DNA of 25,721 nt from Nephromyces sp. MM_2019. Its lineage: Eukaryota; Apicomplexa; Aconoidasida; Nephromycida. The position numbers were made by a program, and so were the translations under genes. Of this stretch, positions 13,501 to 21,400 are shown piece after piece. Position 1 is the first letter of the stretch, and each line of letters starts with the position of its first letter. The notes beneath the pieces were generated by a model. The model ran no database searches, had not been told where the DNA came from, and saw only the letters and a program-made list of their open reading frames with translations. The stretch covers positions 66,749-92,469 of the forward strand of contig JADHZB010001602.1 of NCBI GenBank assembly GCA_015657535.1, given 5' to 3'.

Positions 13501-13696
13501 GACTGTCAATGATTGATTTTATTTTTTATTGGTTTTATTTCCTTATTTCGCAGACAAGGCATGTGCCTCATCTGCATGGTCAAGTTTGCTAGAGATACTC
13601 GGAATTTTAGGAATCACAGCGGTGATAATATTTGCTACGCCATGCTTACGGGACAAGCTGTGCTGCTGTAAGCACACGCGAAAAAGATACCGTTAA
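1321..13696 (+). CDS. HAP2: HAP2/GCS1 gamete fusogen, C-terminal part (5' end outside window)
   Basis: HAP2/GCS1 is a type I membrane protein, structurally a class II fusogen, that merges gamete membranes. Best exon chain: 1321-1500, 1674-1772, 2668-2720, 2970-3020, 3551-3653, 4492-4748, 6151-6252, 6960-7091, 7555-7775, 8000-8085, then the less certain 8457-8509, 8619-8664, 9126-9174, 9351-9402, 9509-9605 and 9921-9949, then 10576-10743, 10871-11030, 13554-13696. All joins keep phase and give about 800 residues ending in TAA at 13694. Family landmarks appear in order: CLFGVDPLFAAYSI (signature domain end), MPDLSDHLYVYP, AWIV, and CGTIGMTGPTWATQPSFC followed by NCV. These match the family's CLxFDPLWYxVYEIG, PDLSxxYLxxP, WMLVD and CNKIG...TQPxFC...SC pattern as I know it. 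The fusion-loop region must lie upstream. Identity is firm; exon borders after 7775 are tentative. Confidence 0.85.
1674..1772 (+). CDS. HAP2: HAP2 exon with two possible phase-equal donors
   Basis: The acceptor is TAGTTTCTCTTAG. The frame reads NPKYMEQEFISGDATLANSP and continues to LQISA, matching the linker with a 'TLGP..PVA' strand that follows the signature domain in the family. I end it at 1772 (donor GTGACT) because this spacing fits the family best. A second donor, GTATAT after 1844, is in the same phase and would add 24 residues (GDCMSLIQKQQTIYLSLENP and four more). Both give the same joined codon (GAA) with the exon at 2668. Confidence 0.65.
2668..3020 (+). CDS. HAP2: HAP2 two short exons with PDLS motif (2668-2720, 2970-3020)
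   Basis: Exon 2668-2720 follows TTCATTTCTCAG, reads EYGINMRVAQVDTLSDK and ends in frame at GTAAAG. Exon 2970-3020 follows TTTATTTTCAG, reads GMPDLSDHLYVYPLMNS and ends in frame at GTAATG. Together they match the family stretch in which a 'VxAxLVGDF' strand is followed by PDLSxxYLxxP. The phases (1 to 0, then 0 to 0) agree with both neighbours. This is strong evidence, since two independent exons carry one continuous family motif. Confidence 0.85.
3551..3653 (+). CDS. HAP2: HAP2 exon, variable acidic segment
   Basis: The acceptor is AATTACTTTCAG. The frame reads EAAILDVDPAAIKYSGN, then TVRELEGKGDPEGSGSF. Two donors in the same phase are possible: GTAGTT after 3644 and the better GTAAAGT after 3653, differing by three residues. 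In the family this position is a variable loop before the conserved WMLVD strand, which here begins in the next exon (AWIVNYDF). Confidence 0.75.
4492..4748 (+). CDS. HAP2: HAP2 exon with conserved C..IG...TQP.FC...C cluster
   Basis: The acceptor is CCTTTTTATGCAG and the donor GTGAGC. The exon encodes about 85 residues. AWIVNYDF matches the WMLVD strand and CGTIGMTGPTWATQPSFC plus VNPARNCV matches the three-cysteine cluster that marks the entry to domain III. The last third (GENINNIFDMSEEEGNEYYHM region) is acidic and asparagine-rich. In many family members the NC.. cysteine is followed by NQLxDL; here it is GNMKDK, a clear divergence. It ends in phase 0. Confidence 0.9.
5296..5573 (+). CDS. 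Possible extra (cassette) exon in HAP2 domain III
   Basis: An open frame of 92 codons starts immediately after the acceptor GTGAATTTAG and runs to the donor GTAAAAG, which overlaps the stop. It reads CSPDSEYDKNCCYMCLRGE at its start and ends TDYVVYKMIALDALK. It enters in phase 0, compatible with exon 4492-4748, and leaves in phase 2. To return to phase 0 it would need the small candidate exon 5914-5956 (TCTATIALQYCANR), which fits. However, skipping both gives a direct 4748-to-6151 join that matches family spacing better. It may be an alternative exon or a chance open frame. Confidence 0.35.
5914..5956 (+). CDS. Possible small companion exon to 5296-5573
   Basis: It follows TTTAATGCAG and precedes GTACAA. 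It enters in phase 2, leaves in phase 0 and reads TCTATIALQYCANR, adding two cysteines. It makes sense only together with the candidate exon at 5296-5573. The support is splice motifs and phase only. Confidence 0.3.
6151..6252 (+). CDS. HAP2: HAP2 exon, domain III
   Basis: The acceptor is TTTTTGGCTTCGCAG and the donor GTAAGTG; both are near-consensus and the exon is phase 0 at both ends (34 codons). It reads VPYINGYPSLLYGDG then YPETDKYYDMLLYGDPEQA, rich in tyrosine and proline. In the family this position carries a G..P.Y motif followed by strands of domain III, which fits. Confidence 0.85.
6960..7091 (+). CDS. HAP2: HAP2 exon, domain III strand (3' border uncertain)
   Basis: The acceptor is TGTTCTGCTATCAG. 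The frame reads VQSIEWLQEKERIYYVSPPY then ILTHD and a hydrophobic run to KLIND. IEWLQEKERIYYVSPP matches the family pattern in which an IEL strand and an acidic turn are followed by YV and SPG. Phase-0 donors exist after HTHD-type codons (GTGATT, exon end about 7041) and after KLIND (GTATAG, used here); the sequence does not decide between them. Confidence 0.7.
7555..7775 (+). CDS. HAP2: HAP2 exon, domain III beta-strands
   Basis: The acceptor is ATGCTTTTTCCAG and the donor GTAAGC. The frame is phase 0 at the start and leaves after two bases. It reads RTFYLNLEKTAPHELRPF, then CSAPYSSGIAPRDF, then GSVTIHLNISIVVPTVNWFE and SSSLQITKVE. The alternating hydrophobic pattern (SVTIHLNISIVV) is typical of beta strands, and NIS is a possible N-glycosylation site. 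The segment is longer than the corresponding part of plant HAP2 as I know it. Confidence 0.8.
8000..8085 (+). CDS. HAP2: HAP2 exon, domain III (VKN motif)
   Basis: It follows GCTTGATTCTCAG, enters with one base and leaves after one base at GTAATAA. It reads HTSFDQVLGNCDGAYIDYC then FLDVFVKNL. The V.VKN(L/I)G turn is a typical element of HAP2 domain III, and the two cysteines suit an extracellular disulfide. The joined first codon becomes GAT (D). Confidence 0.75.
8457..9174 (+). CDS. HAP2: HAP2 tentative small exons (8457-8509, 8619-8664, 9126-9174)
   Basis: Three short phase-compatible exons are proposed. 8457-8509 follows CTTTTTTTAG, reads ATWAQLLEPQEFSSKVNE and ends at GTAATA. 8619-8664 follows TTTTCTGCCAG, reads LVQPLGDLRLIITFR and ends at the weak donor GTGCAT. 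9126-9174 follows TTTCCTATTCAG, reads QFFAKFSINHKSIPQ and ends at the weak donor GTTATA. The first two acceptors have good pyrimidine tracts and LRLIITF looks like a strand. The last two donors are poor, so this part of the model could be wrong in detail. Confidence 0.45.
9351..9949 (+). CDS. HAP2: HAP2 tentative exons (9351-9402, 9509-9605, 9921-9949)
   Basis: 9351-9402 follows AATTTCTATCAG, reads DLQLDLGYTKLPDQYNK and ends at GTAATA; this one is convincing. 9509-9605 follows CTTATTGCAG, reads QEIAKSNLSKCLYKIF and on to LLLAAFW, ending at GTGAAG. 9921-9949 follows TATTTAAAG and reads KGDYQDELE, ending at GTGATG. The phases chain from 0 through 1 to 0 and meet the exon at 10576. An alternative donor for the second exon is GTACGA after 9634. 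The last acceptor lacks a C before AG and is weak. Confidence 0.45.
10576..10743 (+). CDS. HAP2: HAP2 exon, last strands of domain III
   Basis: It follows CTGCGTTTTCTACAG in phase 0 and reads FSNSFQEYQKEIGPQET, then IKFVIPLVPINSVNSTYD and VYVQVQGYQRQPLDTYKAEI. The arrangement of an acidic Q.I.PQET start, alternating strands and a QPLD turn before another strand matches the end of HAP2 domain III. NST is a possible N-glycosylation site. The frame stays open to a stop at 10798-10800; I place the donor at GTTTTAG (10744), a form also used in the PDCD5 gene here. Other phase-0 GTs (for example GTATAT at 10680) are possible. Confidence 0.7.
10871..11030 (+). CDS. HAP2: HAP2 exon, threonine-rich stalk
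   Basis: It follows AATTCTGTTGCAG and ends at GTAACA (phase 1); the overlapping GTAGGT at 11027 would be phase 0. The frame begins ERVTTTSTSTT, runs through three TKTTTATT-like octads and ends RTIGLPEDATAATPNEV. A threonine-rich, lysine-spaced segment just before a membrane anchor is typical of an O-glycosylated stalk. The phase-1 end joins exactly to the transmembrane exon. The other two + frames are also partly open because of the repeat but do not connect to the next exon. Confidence 0.75.
10901..10972 (+). repeat. 24-bp tandem repeat, three copies
   Basis: Copies lie at 10901-10924, 10925-10948 and 10949-10972. The first two differ at one base; the third is diverged. In the HAP2 frame they encode TKTTTATT, TKTTTATT and TKTATTTT. 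The unit is a multiple of three, so changes in copy number keep the frame. The antisense reading gives a valine-rich open frame that I regard as a shadow. Confidence 0.9.
11031..13553 (+). other. Long HAP2 intron
   Basis: This 2.5-kb stretch lies between the stalk exon and the membrane exon, which join directly in phase. It holds no exon I can defend. Two open frames stand out: 11985-12179, and 12993-13250 with a segment PCNETIYCDVNRAL, but neither has an acceptor and donor of the right phases. Confidence 0.6.
13554..13696 (+). CDS. HAP2: HAP2 last exon: transmembrane helix and cytoplasmic tail
   Basis: It follows TTTCCTTATTTCGCAG, enters with two bases (AC) and ends at TAA 13694-13696. It reads KACASSAWSSLLEILG, then ILGITAVIIFATPC, then LRDKLCCCKHTRKRYR. 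The middle is one hydrophobic helix of about 20 residues. The tail has a CCC cluster, a likely palmitoylation site, followed by five basic residues, giving a type I topology. HAP2 tails are usually cysteine- or basic-rich but often much longer; this one is only about 17 residues. Confidence 0.85.
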
Positions 13697-14576
13697 GAAG
13701 AGGTCTTATGATCCAGTTTAAATATAAAGGTAAAATTTAGCTGAAGTTTTTAGTCCTCATATCCAGTGCCAAAAATATCAGTCTATTGTAACCGTGAAGT
13801 GCTTTTACAAAATTTGTATCCAAATGCTCAACTAAAGTTTAATGCATTTTTTAAAACTATTCTCTTCAGCCAAGAAATATCAACTTAAATAATAAGATTT
13901 TTTGTGGGTACTCTTGAAATGACCTCGTACGCTTTTTCAATTGTCACTTGCTTTTTTACAGCTGTAGAAGATTGGTATACAGGCTCTTAGAACGGCTGTA
14001 GGGCAAAGAAATGTTTGACTGGGTGCTCAAATCACCTTTTTCGGTTTCTCTGAAGGGGTCGCAAATCGCAGAACTTCTTTTACAATGGGATATTACTCCG
14101 AGCTTATGATACATCCTATATCAATGCTAGTAAATCCAGTACCATAGAAAAAAAATATATTCGAATTATTACATTTCCTGCAATAGCTTTTGTCCACTTA
14201 ACGAAAAATATGCTATATGTAGTGCAATAATACATGAATTTTCTCGTAACGATCCATGTAGTAAATTAGGCGTAATTTTTAGCTGTGCGTTGCTCTTACA
14301 GCTAAAAGCAATAAGTACGAATATTCTCAGTGGAAAAATGAGTATGTGGAAATCAAGTCATGAGATTTTTTTTAGAACCCTAAGCAAACTCACGTTGGCT
14401 CTTGAGAAGAGAAAATCATTATCAATCGGAATTGGTGTTGAAGGGGGCTCAATAACTTAAATCTGCGGCTTCCTGTTTAAATTTATGTTCCTTTGAGTAC
14501 AACATGCGAATTTCACAAAAAATCACGGGATAAACTTGGCCGTTTGGCGTAGTCTAATTTTGGGCGGGGAGGGAAG
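13697..14576. other. HAP2 3' flank / intergenic
   Basis: I see no coding sequence here. It probably contains the HAP2 3' UTR and the upstream region of the next candidate gene. No canonical AATAAA stands out directly after the stop. Confidence 0.5.
14561..14573 (+). promoter_or_regulatory. GC-box-like G run
   Basis: GGGCGGGGAGGG stands out in AT-rich surroundings and lies only a few bases before the candidate ATG at 14577. It resembles a GC-box by sequence only; function is inference. Confidence 0.2.
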
Positions 14577-17064
14577 ATGCCAAAAAAACCATTTTTTGAG
14601 CATTTCTTGTATGAATTTGAAATGTTTAGGCTATGTTTTTTGTAGTGGAGGCTAAAAACTATCAATATCGCGATTTGTTGTAGCTTCCGCTGGTATGCAT
14701 GCTGTTAGGACTCAGCTACGCTAAGTCACAGCTTGCCTATAATACTTTTATTCCACTTTCGTTTAATTTACAAATAAAACCCAGCTATGACAGACATGAA
14801 ACTTTATAAAATAATTAAAGAGCCAAAGATCTTCACAAAGCAAGTTTAATTGCAAGCCTCTAATTGAGTAAAAAAGTATCAGTATAAGCTTTGGCCACGG
14901 AGCGGCCCATTTTTCCAGTAAGCACAGTTTAAGTACTATTGGTACGAAACTTCGCTTCCTTATATAAATTACGAGATGTAGCTCTACCATGAACTAAGGC
15001 TCTGGTCTTTTCTCCCTATTTTAGGGGTTTGCATACAAAAGTGAAGTGGAAACGTAATTACTATTGGAATTTCACTTGCACACCTTGGCATTTTGTACTA
15101 TTTAGGTTGCAGCTATACTCAAAATATTGTGGCAGTAATCTAATAGGTTTCAATGAGGCAAAACATACACTGTATTTTGTAGAGGTCTAGAATCTATTAG
15201 CAGTTATAATTTAAAAACTGAAATAGAAGCCGCTGCTTTGCCCAATTATAACTGGCTAATTACAAAATAAGCATCGAGAATATAATTAGAAAAGCTCCAA
15301 TACTATCTTCTAACCAAGGAGCTAATTTTGACAGCGCTGAAAGATCAGCTTCTTGAATCAGCTTCATATAACTATTGTGTGCAGGTCATAATTTTTAGGC
15401 ACAGACAGTGGATGAGAGGCCTGCTGCCGTTTCTATTGCTCATACTTTTTGCCGTGCTTTATGTTACGTACAGTTTGCCTCTTCCACCAGGGGGGACTTC
15501 TGAAACTTAATTCAATTTTGGTGTCTCCCTAAATCATCCCTATGGGGGAAAACCCGCTTCATAACTTTTATACCACGCGTGTATCGCCTGTGGAGCAGTA
15601 TGCGAGCTATAAGTGTCCCTCTTCAAAGTTTCTTAAGCAAAAAAGTTATACGTAGCTTTATGTGAGAAATTTCCGGCGCTATTAGTTGAAATAAGTTCAT
15701 TTAGCTATTTTTTCGGTTGGAGAGTTCTTGTTACCAAGCTCAGTGTGCTGAAAAATGTTATTAAAAAAGAGTTATAATAAGTGGAACTTACTTGATGCCT
15801 CGGGTATATTAAAAAATTCCACGTTTAGCTTGGATTATAATGTTTTTGAATTCATTTTCTGAGGGTACGGTACATCGTTTTTTTAATAGCATAGTTACTT
15901 TGGCCAACCTGAGAAATTTCATGTCAGCCATTTCGGAACGTTTGCTTCGGAAGCTTTACAATTATCGATACAAAGGTTTCAAAAATTTTCTCTAAAATAT
16001 GTATCAACTTGGAATATTTCTCTTCAGTCTGCGAAAGGCTCAGAACTTTAGTTATGTTTAGGTATAGAGAATGCCCCTGTAAGGGAGCGCTCACTATACC
16101 GTTATTCTAAGGGTTTTTTCAATACACACCAGGCCAAAAATAGCTTTTCTTCTCCGTGCATTTTTTGTGGTTAGCTTCTGGCGTAACCTAGATGCCACCG
16201 TTCAGAGAGTGTAACGCTACCGGCAGAGGTAGGAATGCTGCTATCAAAGCAAAATTACTCCCAATGTCGAATAATCATTAATGCTGGTTAATTGCAACGG
16301 AGTAGTGGTATAAGCTTAGATGTGTGCTTCTAAGAAGCATAGTCGTTTGGAAATCACACCTGGGAACTGAAGAATAGTATATTGGGAGAGAAAAATGAAT
16401 TTTGGAATTAATTTACTGAAAAATCATAGATACGTAAAATATATAAGAAGTAATACTGCTCTTGGCTTTCAAATGATGTTTGATAAGGCTTTTTGCTGAA
16501 AATTTCATTAGTGGAGGCATACGCCTGCCTGCTGCTTACTACACATAGTGGCTGTGAGAATCAAGAGAGATCCCATTTCTAGACGTGAAATTTGTTGTCT
16601 TCCACCCGAAATCGAGTTAATACATACAATATTGGTGGCTCCATGACGCAGCTACTCGCCTGCAGTGATACGTCAATCCTTAGGCACGGTAAATGCTATG
16701 GATATTCCCTATCCGGATGCGTTGTAAGTGGACTGAAATTACGTGAGCATTCAGTACTTACCGTTCATACCTGACTTTAGCAAATACGCAGTAATGACCA
16801 ATGTAATGACACAGTACTGAACATTTGCATGACGAACAATGAGCATAAGTTTATACCATAAAATGTTTACTAACTGAAATCTACTCGTAGCACCATTAGA
16901 ATATGAATCCTACCGTATAGGAATCGACGGATGTAAGTCTTAGGGGCATATATATAGAAGGGTTTTCAGCAACTGCAATCAGCTACTCAGAGGAACATCG
17001 TTTACCATTAGAAAGTCAGTTTTCACGCAGGAAGGAGGCGGCTATATCTGCATGTTGCCTTTAG
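14577..17064 (+). CDS. Candidate small single-pass membrane protein, four exons, unknown family
   Basis: Proposed exons are 14577-14641, 15399-15467, 16652-16723 and 17031-17064, all joining in phase 2, for about 79 residues. Exon 1 reads MPKKPFFEHFLYEFEM and ends at GTAGTGG. Exon 2 follows ATAATTTTTAG and reads HRQWMRGLLPF then LLLILFAVLYV, a clear membrane helix. Exon 3 follows CATGACGCAG, reads YSPAVIRQSLGTVNAMDIPY and PDA, and ends at a perfect GTAAGTG. Exon 4 follows TTTTCACGCAG and reads KEAAISACCL before TAG. I do not recognise it. The shape (short N-terminus, one helix, short outer part) would suit a small organelle or ER membrane protein. Exon 2 could instead start a protein at ATG 15412 as a signal peptide. 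A shorter exon 1 (donor GTATGA after 14608) is also in phase. Confidence 0.35.
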
Positions 17065-17871
17065 CCCTATATCGACTACCTAATTTGCATGTTTAAGTCT
17101 TAGCAAAAAAGTTTCAAAATGGGTTTGTGCACATACCGTGGGCAGTATTTGCCTAGATTAATGAAAAGTTGAGTTCTAGTGAACCTGTCATGGTTGTTGG
17201 CTCATCGAGCACGTGTGAAACTTGAAACTGAAGCTATCAGTAATGCAACAGCATGTCATCGAATATGCTGGTTCCAATGAGATGTAAATGTAGCAGAGTG
17301 AAAGTTCCAATATTGTAGTTACTATCACTAAACAAACGACACTGCACACTCTGAAGCTAACATTGCATATCAGCCATATGAGCTGGGTGGTGTGCACCGC
17401 ATCCTCGTGAGCCAATGCTAACCCTGCAACTATTTCAGAAATCTATGAATTTTGATTTGAAGTATATAACAATTTATATCCACACGTGAACAATAACAAT
17501 ATCTAAGGTAAAGCTTCATAAGGGTATGGTTTTTTTAATGAAAACACATGATATTCCTTGGTGGGTGCAAAATCTATGTTTCTAGCATGTTCAGGTTAAT
17601 CTATTTGGCATAGTTTCATCCATGACAAGTTTACAACCAGCAATGATATAGATGCGTGCTCAGTTGTAGTGGGTATGGATAAAACAAAAATTACGCGGAT
17701 AGAACAAAAGTAAAGGCATAAAGCTCCTTCTTGTAGTAAAACATCTAGAAGTTAAGCAAACTAATCTGTGTTCTAAGGATTGATTATTTCGAAGATTTTT
17801 TATTAACAAAGAGTTTCATGATATAGTTGATGATTGACTATAGAAGTAGCATATTTACTCTGTAATATATT
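17065..17871. other. Intergenic, nothing recognised
   Basis: It is AT-rich with no exon-like open frame on the + strand. The minus-strand frame 17188-17415 has no coding features I recognise. Confidence 0.5.
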
Positions 17872-18223
17872 ATGCACTGGCAAATCAAAGAAAGCATCAG
17901 CGACGGAGGTAGTCAACGAGAAGCTGTAAAGCCCGCCACCTTTGATTATAACGAAAGAAGCTATAATCAAAAGCCTAACGCAAAACTGAAAATACGTGCT
18001 TCTGCCTATTTAGTTTGTAATCCTTATGGTTAATGCGCAGCGCTACTGCGCCTTAGGCCTGGCTCGTCGTCCCAACCCGTTTATGGCATCTCAGGCTCGT
18101 TATTCCCCTGTCGAAGGTTGCATCACCACTTTTGCCGAGATATACAAGGTTGCCCTGTTTTTTATGCCGCTACAACCCAACAATAGACAGATTGCGAGTG
18201 AATCATACCTTGAGCTTCTCTGA
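17872..18223 (+). promoter_or_regulatory. Higher-GC block upstream of PDCD5
   Basis: About 17885-17940 and 18035-18150 are clearly richer in G and C than the flanks. Two overlapping + frames are open: 17872-18033 (starts MHWQIKESISDGGSQREA) and 18026-18223 (starts MVNAQRYCALGLARRPNPF). I recognise neither. The position about 160 bases before the PDCD5 start codon suggests a promoter or 5' leader, but a small upstream exon or gene is possible. Confidence 0.3.
17941..17971. repeat. Perfect inverted repeat, 10-bp arms
   Basis: TTTGATTATA at 17941-17950 is the exact reverse complement of TATAATCAAA at 17962-17971, with an 11-base spacer. It could form a hairpin or be a dimer binding site near the PDCD5 promoter. 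An inverted repeat of this size can occur by chance in 25 kb. Confidence 0.5.
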
Positions 18224-18380
18224 TCGACGTAAAAAAGCACGATGAAATGTCTGTGTTGTAAGCTGTTCTATGCTAAACAAGAATCCTAGTTCCTGCGCTT
18301 GTATTGTGTGCTTTATACTGTGGTCTAGCACATTGATAACTTTTTTGAAGTAAAGAGTAACAGGTTACCAAGTCATCTTA

Positions 18381-18467
18381 ATGGAACACCAAAGAAATCA
18401 GAATTCCTTCGTTTCGTCTATGATGGATGACGCTAGTGACGAGGCAACTACTCTGGGGGATACCCAG
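18381..18467 (+). CDS. PDCD5: PDCD5 first exon, atypical N-terminus
   Basis: ATG at 18381 follows CATCTTA. The exon has 29 codons, MEHQRNQNSFVSSMM then DDASDEATTLGDTQ, and ends in phase 0 at GTAACC. It joins in frame both to 19540 (PDCD5 core) and to 19059 (membrane exon). The sequence is unlike the usual PDCD5 start, so it might belong to a different transcript and the true PDCD5 first exon might be unseen; I found no better candidate between 17800 and 19540. Confidence 0.65.
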
Positions 18468-21400
18468 GTAACCTAACTTTTAATTTGTGTTGTGCAAGGC
18501 ATGTTGATGTGAGTGTTATAGTTATTCAAGAATACTTCCTGTTCGCATAGGTTAGCAACCTGCGTTGCTTATTGCCATGCAGCTTGATATGAAGGCGTAT
18601 TTGGCGAGCATCAAATCGACCTAAATTTTCTGCATACCATATAATTTGTGCATATGCATACGCTATGTTCCTTGTCGTATTCCGAACATTTTGGCTAGAA
18701 AAGGGTTATAATACAGTGATGTGATGATCAACTTTTTTCAAGTCCTGCTTCACTGCTGGAGCCAATTTGCTTTCTTCACTGCTTGGTGATTACTGTGGAA
18801 AGTGGATTTTTCGGCATTACGAAGTTGCTTCTGCCACCGTAAAATTGCTTTGTACTGGATTGTAGTGGGGGACGCTGCATGCGGACAACATAGTGTCGAC
18901 GTCACTGCTTGCCCGTTGGGTTATACTACACATAGTTCCCTTAATGAGTTTACCTTTTTTTTATTACCACCGAATTTTGGAGTATCTTCGGAATATTTCA
19001 AGTGATTTTTTCTCTTGGTTTCTGTTAACATGAAGTTTATGTGTTATGAAAATATTAGGGTTTGGTAGCTAACGCGGATTGTATAGTATTACGCGTGGTA
19101 CTTGTAATTTTAATTGTGGTATTATTAATGATGGTCATTCGGATTGATTTAGATTATGATAGTTTCGCAAGCAGATGGAAGCGTGATATTGTGCTTCTTT
19201 ATGAGAACGAAAATCGTGCCATGATTATGGAGGAAAATTTGGGTTTGTAAAGTAGTATCCTTGAAGCTTGATCATTTGCGCTACTAAAGGGCAAGCAGGC
19301 TTTTATTGCTAGGCGCATGCATTATAAACCTTCGATCTACTTATCTAAATTCACGCATTTAATGAGCAATATTAATGGCTATGCTACCACATGCCATTTC
19401 TTGTGTGAGCTCGGCTAGCTATACATATAACGTTGGAATGAGAAAAACTTTTGTGTCATTACTTTTTGCTAGAAAGCTTGTCGCATATACTTGCATGAGC
19501 TGATAAAATTAGCATCTTCTGTTTCCCTTTCGCTTGCAGAATCCTCAGCAGCGGGCCAAGGATGAAGAGCAAAGAAGGTAAAACAGCCTTTTATGTATGT
19601 GCATATAGTGTAAAGTTTGTCGAAATCCCGAGGAGGGTTTCTCTCTTTTGACAGGAAGAATATAAAATTTTTATGCTCTTAAAGAGTTATGTATTTGTAT
19701 CGCAGCTATCGCTTTAAATCCTCGAAGAAAATGTGGAAAGTTTATTGTGTCCTTTACTATACTTTTGCATATGCGCATCCACAGGCTGTGGGAATTTAAG
19801 CAATAGTCCCATATAATTCTGATTATAGTACTTTTAGGGTTTTAGGCTCCTTTCTATGGTCAAATTTCTGGTGCTGGATGTATTGCAAGCTGGTGCGATA
19901 GCGTTTTCCAGTGCTTTTTGAAGCGATCATGACGCAATTTAACTGAACCATACCTGGCTTCGGAATGCTTGCTATTCACATACCTAGATACCAGAATGTG
20001 ATTTGTTTTTTCTTTCATTTTAAGCATATCTATTTTTGCAAGCTTTTCATGCGGTTTGAGTTAATGTTGGGGATATTTAGCTTCCTATGATGTTCAACAC
20101 TGGAAAATGTTCTTCGTCTCATTAGCAGCAGACCACTGTCTTCAGGCAAGCGTTTGAGGAGCAAAGAAGGATTTTGTTGAGGCAGATTCTCTCTCCTGAA
20201 GCATCGGAGAGATGTAAGAGATATTTGGATTTTTTGGCATAACATGCTTAATATATGATTTGGTGTTTTAGCTTTCCGCTTGGATACTTTTACTCTCTGT
20301 CTTCAGTACTTTCTAGGAAGATTTGGGGAACCTTTTATTCTCGGTCTTCCATACTTTTTAGAAAGAGTTAAAATAGGCTTGAATATGTTACTTTCATTTA
20401 TACAGAAGATTTTTGCTAGCTTTTTTTGCCATGTAACAGATTTTAGTTCTGTTTCTGTTCTTATGAGTGGCATATGTTCCATGCCTGAAGTGTGAGAAAC
20501 TCACGACTAGTGGGATTGCTTTGTGTCGTTGCCAGCCTTAGTTTTATGAACTAAGGAAGAAATTTGGAATATTTCCATGAGTATGTATGTCGAGCATTAC
20601 AAATTCTGATGCCTTTGTCTATGAAATCTTGCCTACGCCGTGAAAAATATAATACCATAAAAATGATGTTTTTTATTTTGCTTTCAGTGAAGCGGATTAC
20701 CTTGGTCAAGCCTCAAAAGGCCAGGGTGATAGAAGACATAGTTTTGCAGGTTTTAAGGGGCTAAGTAGGGGTGATCATATGGGTTGCTGGCGTAGGTTTA
20801 TTTGGTTATTCATGCAAATATCCGTACTAGCTTTTGAGATTTTCGTTACCGTTCTGTTTAAAGAAGAGATTTACGACGTTTTTCAGAGTAAATTTAACTT
20901 TTTGAATCGCTTTTTCTTCTTGATGAAATATCAAGAGCTCTATAAAGGACTTTGTGATGAGATTGGAAAACAGTGCTTTTAGGGTTAGGTCTACATATAG
21001 CTTTAGACATGTACGTCGTCTGTACCAGAAATTTTAGGTACTTTTTTTTTTCTTTGCAATATTTACCTTGTGCAATCGATTTACTTTTTCCTCAAAAAAC
21101 GCGATTCGGGGTCGTTTGCTTGCATAGCATCGTACAAGATATTGCTCCCTTGTTTTACACAATGGCAAATTGTCAATTTTCAAGCGGAAATTTAGCAGTT
21201 TAATTGTCCTCATCGAGGGGATTATGCACGATTCATCCGAATGATTTTTTTTGTTTCAATGCCACTATGGACTGCAAGCTACGATTACACCTCTTTCAAT
21301 CACTTGGAATCTTAAAATGACGCCATATTTCTGCTGATCTGCTTGTAAATATCGCATCGTCAAAAAACGGTAGGAATTTTGTTTTGGTATTTCAAGTTCG

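Noticed and set aside
16722..16768. Minus-strand pattern resembling a very short intron (GTAAGTAC...TTTCAG, about 29 bases)
   Set aside because: No coding frame surrounds it on the minus strand and supported introns here are about 100 bases or longer.
20030..20245. Minus-strand open frame of 71 codons
   Set aside because: It overlaps PDCD5 exon 3, whose plus-strand reading is fixed by family similarity.
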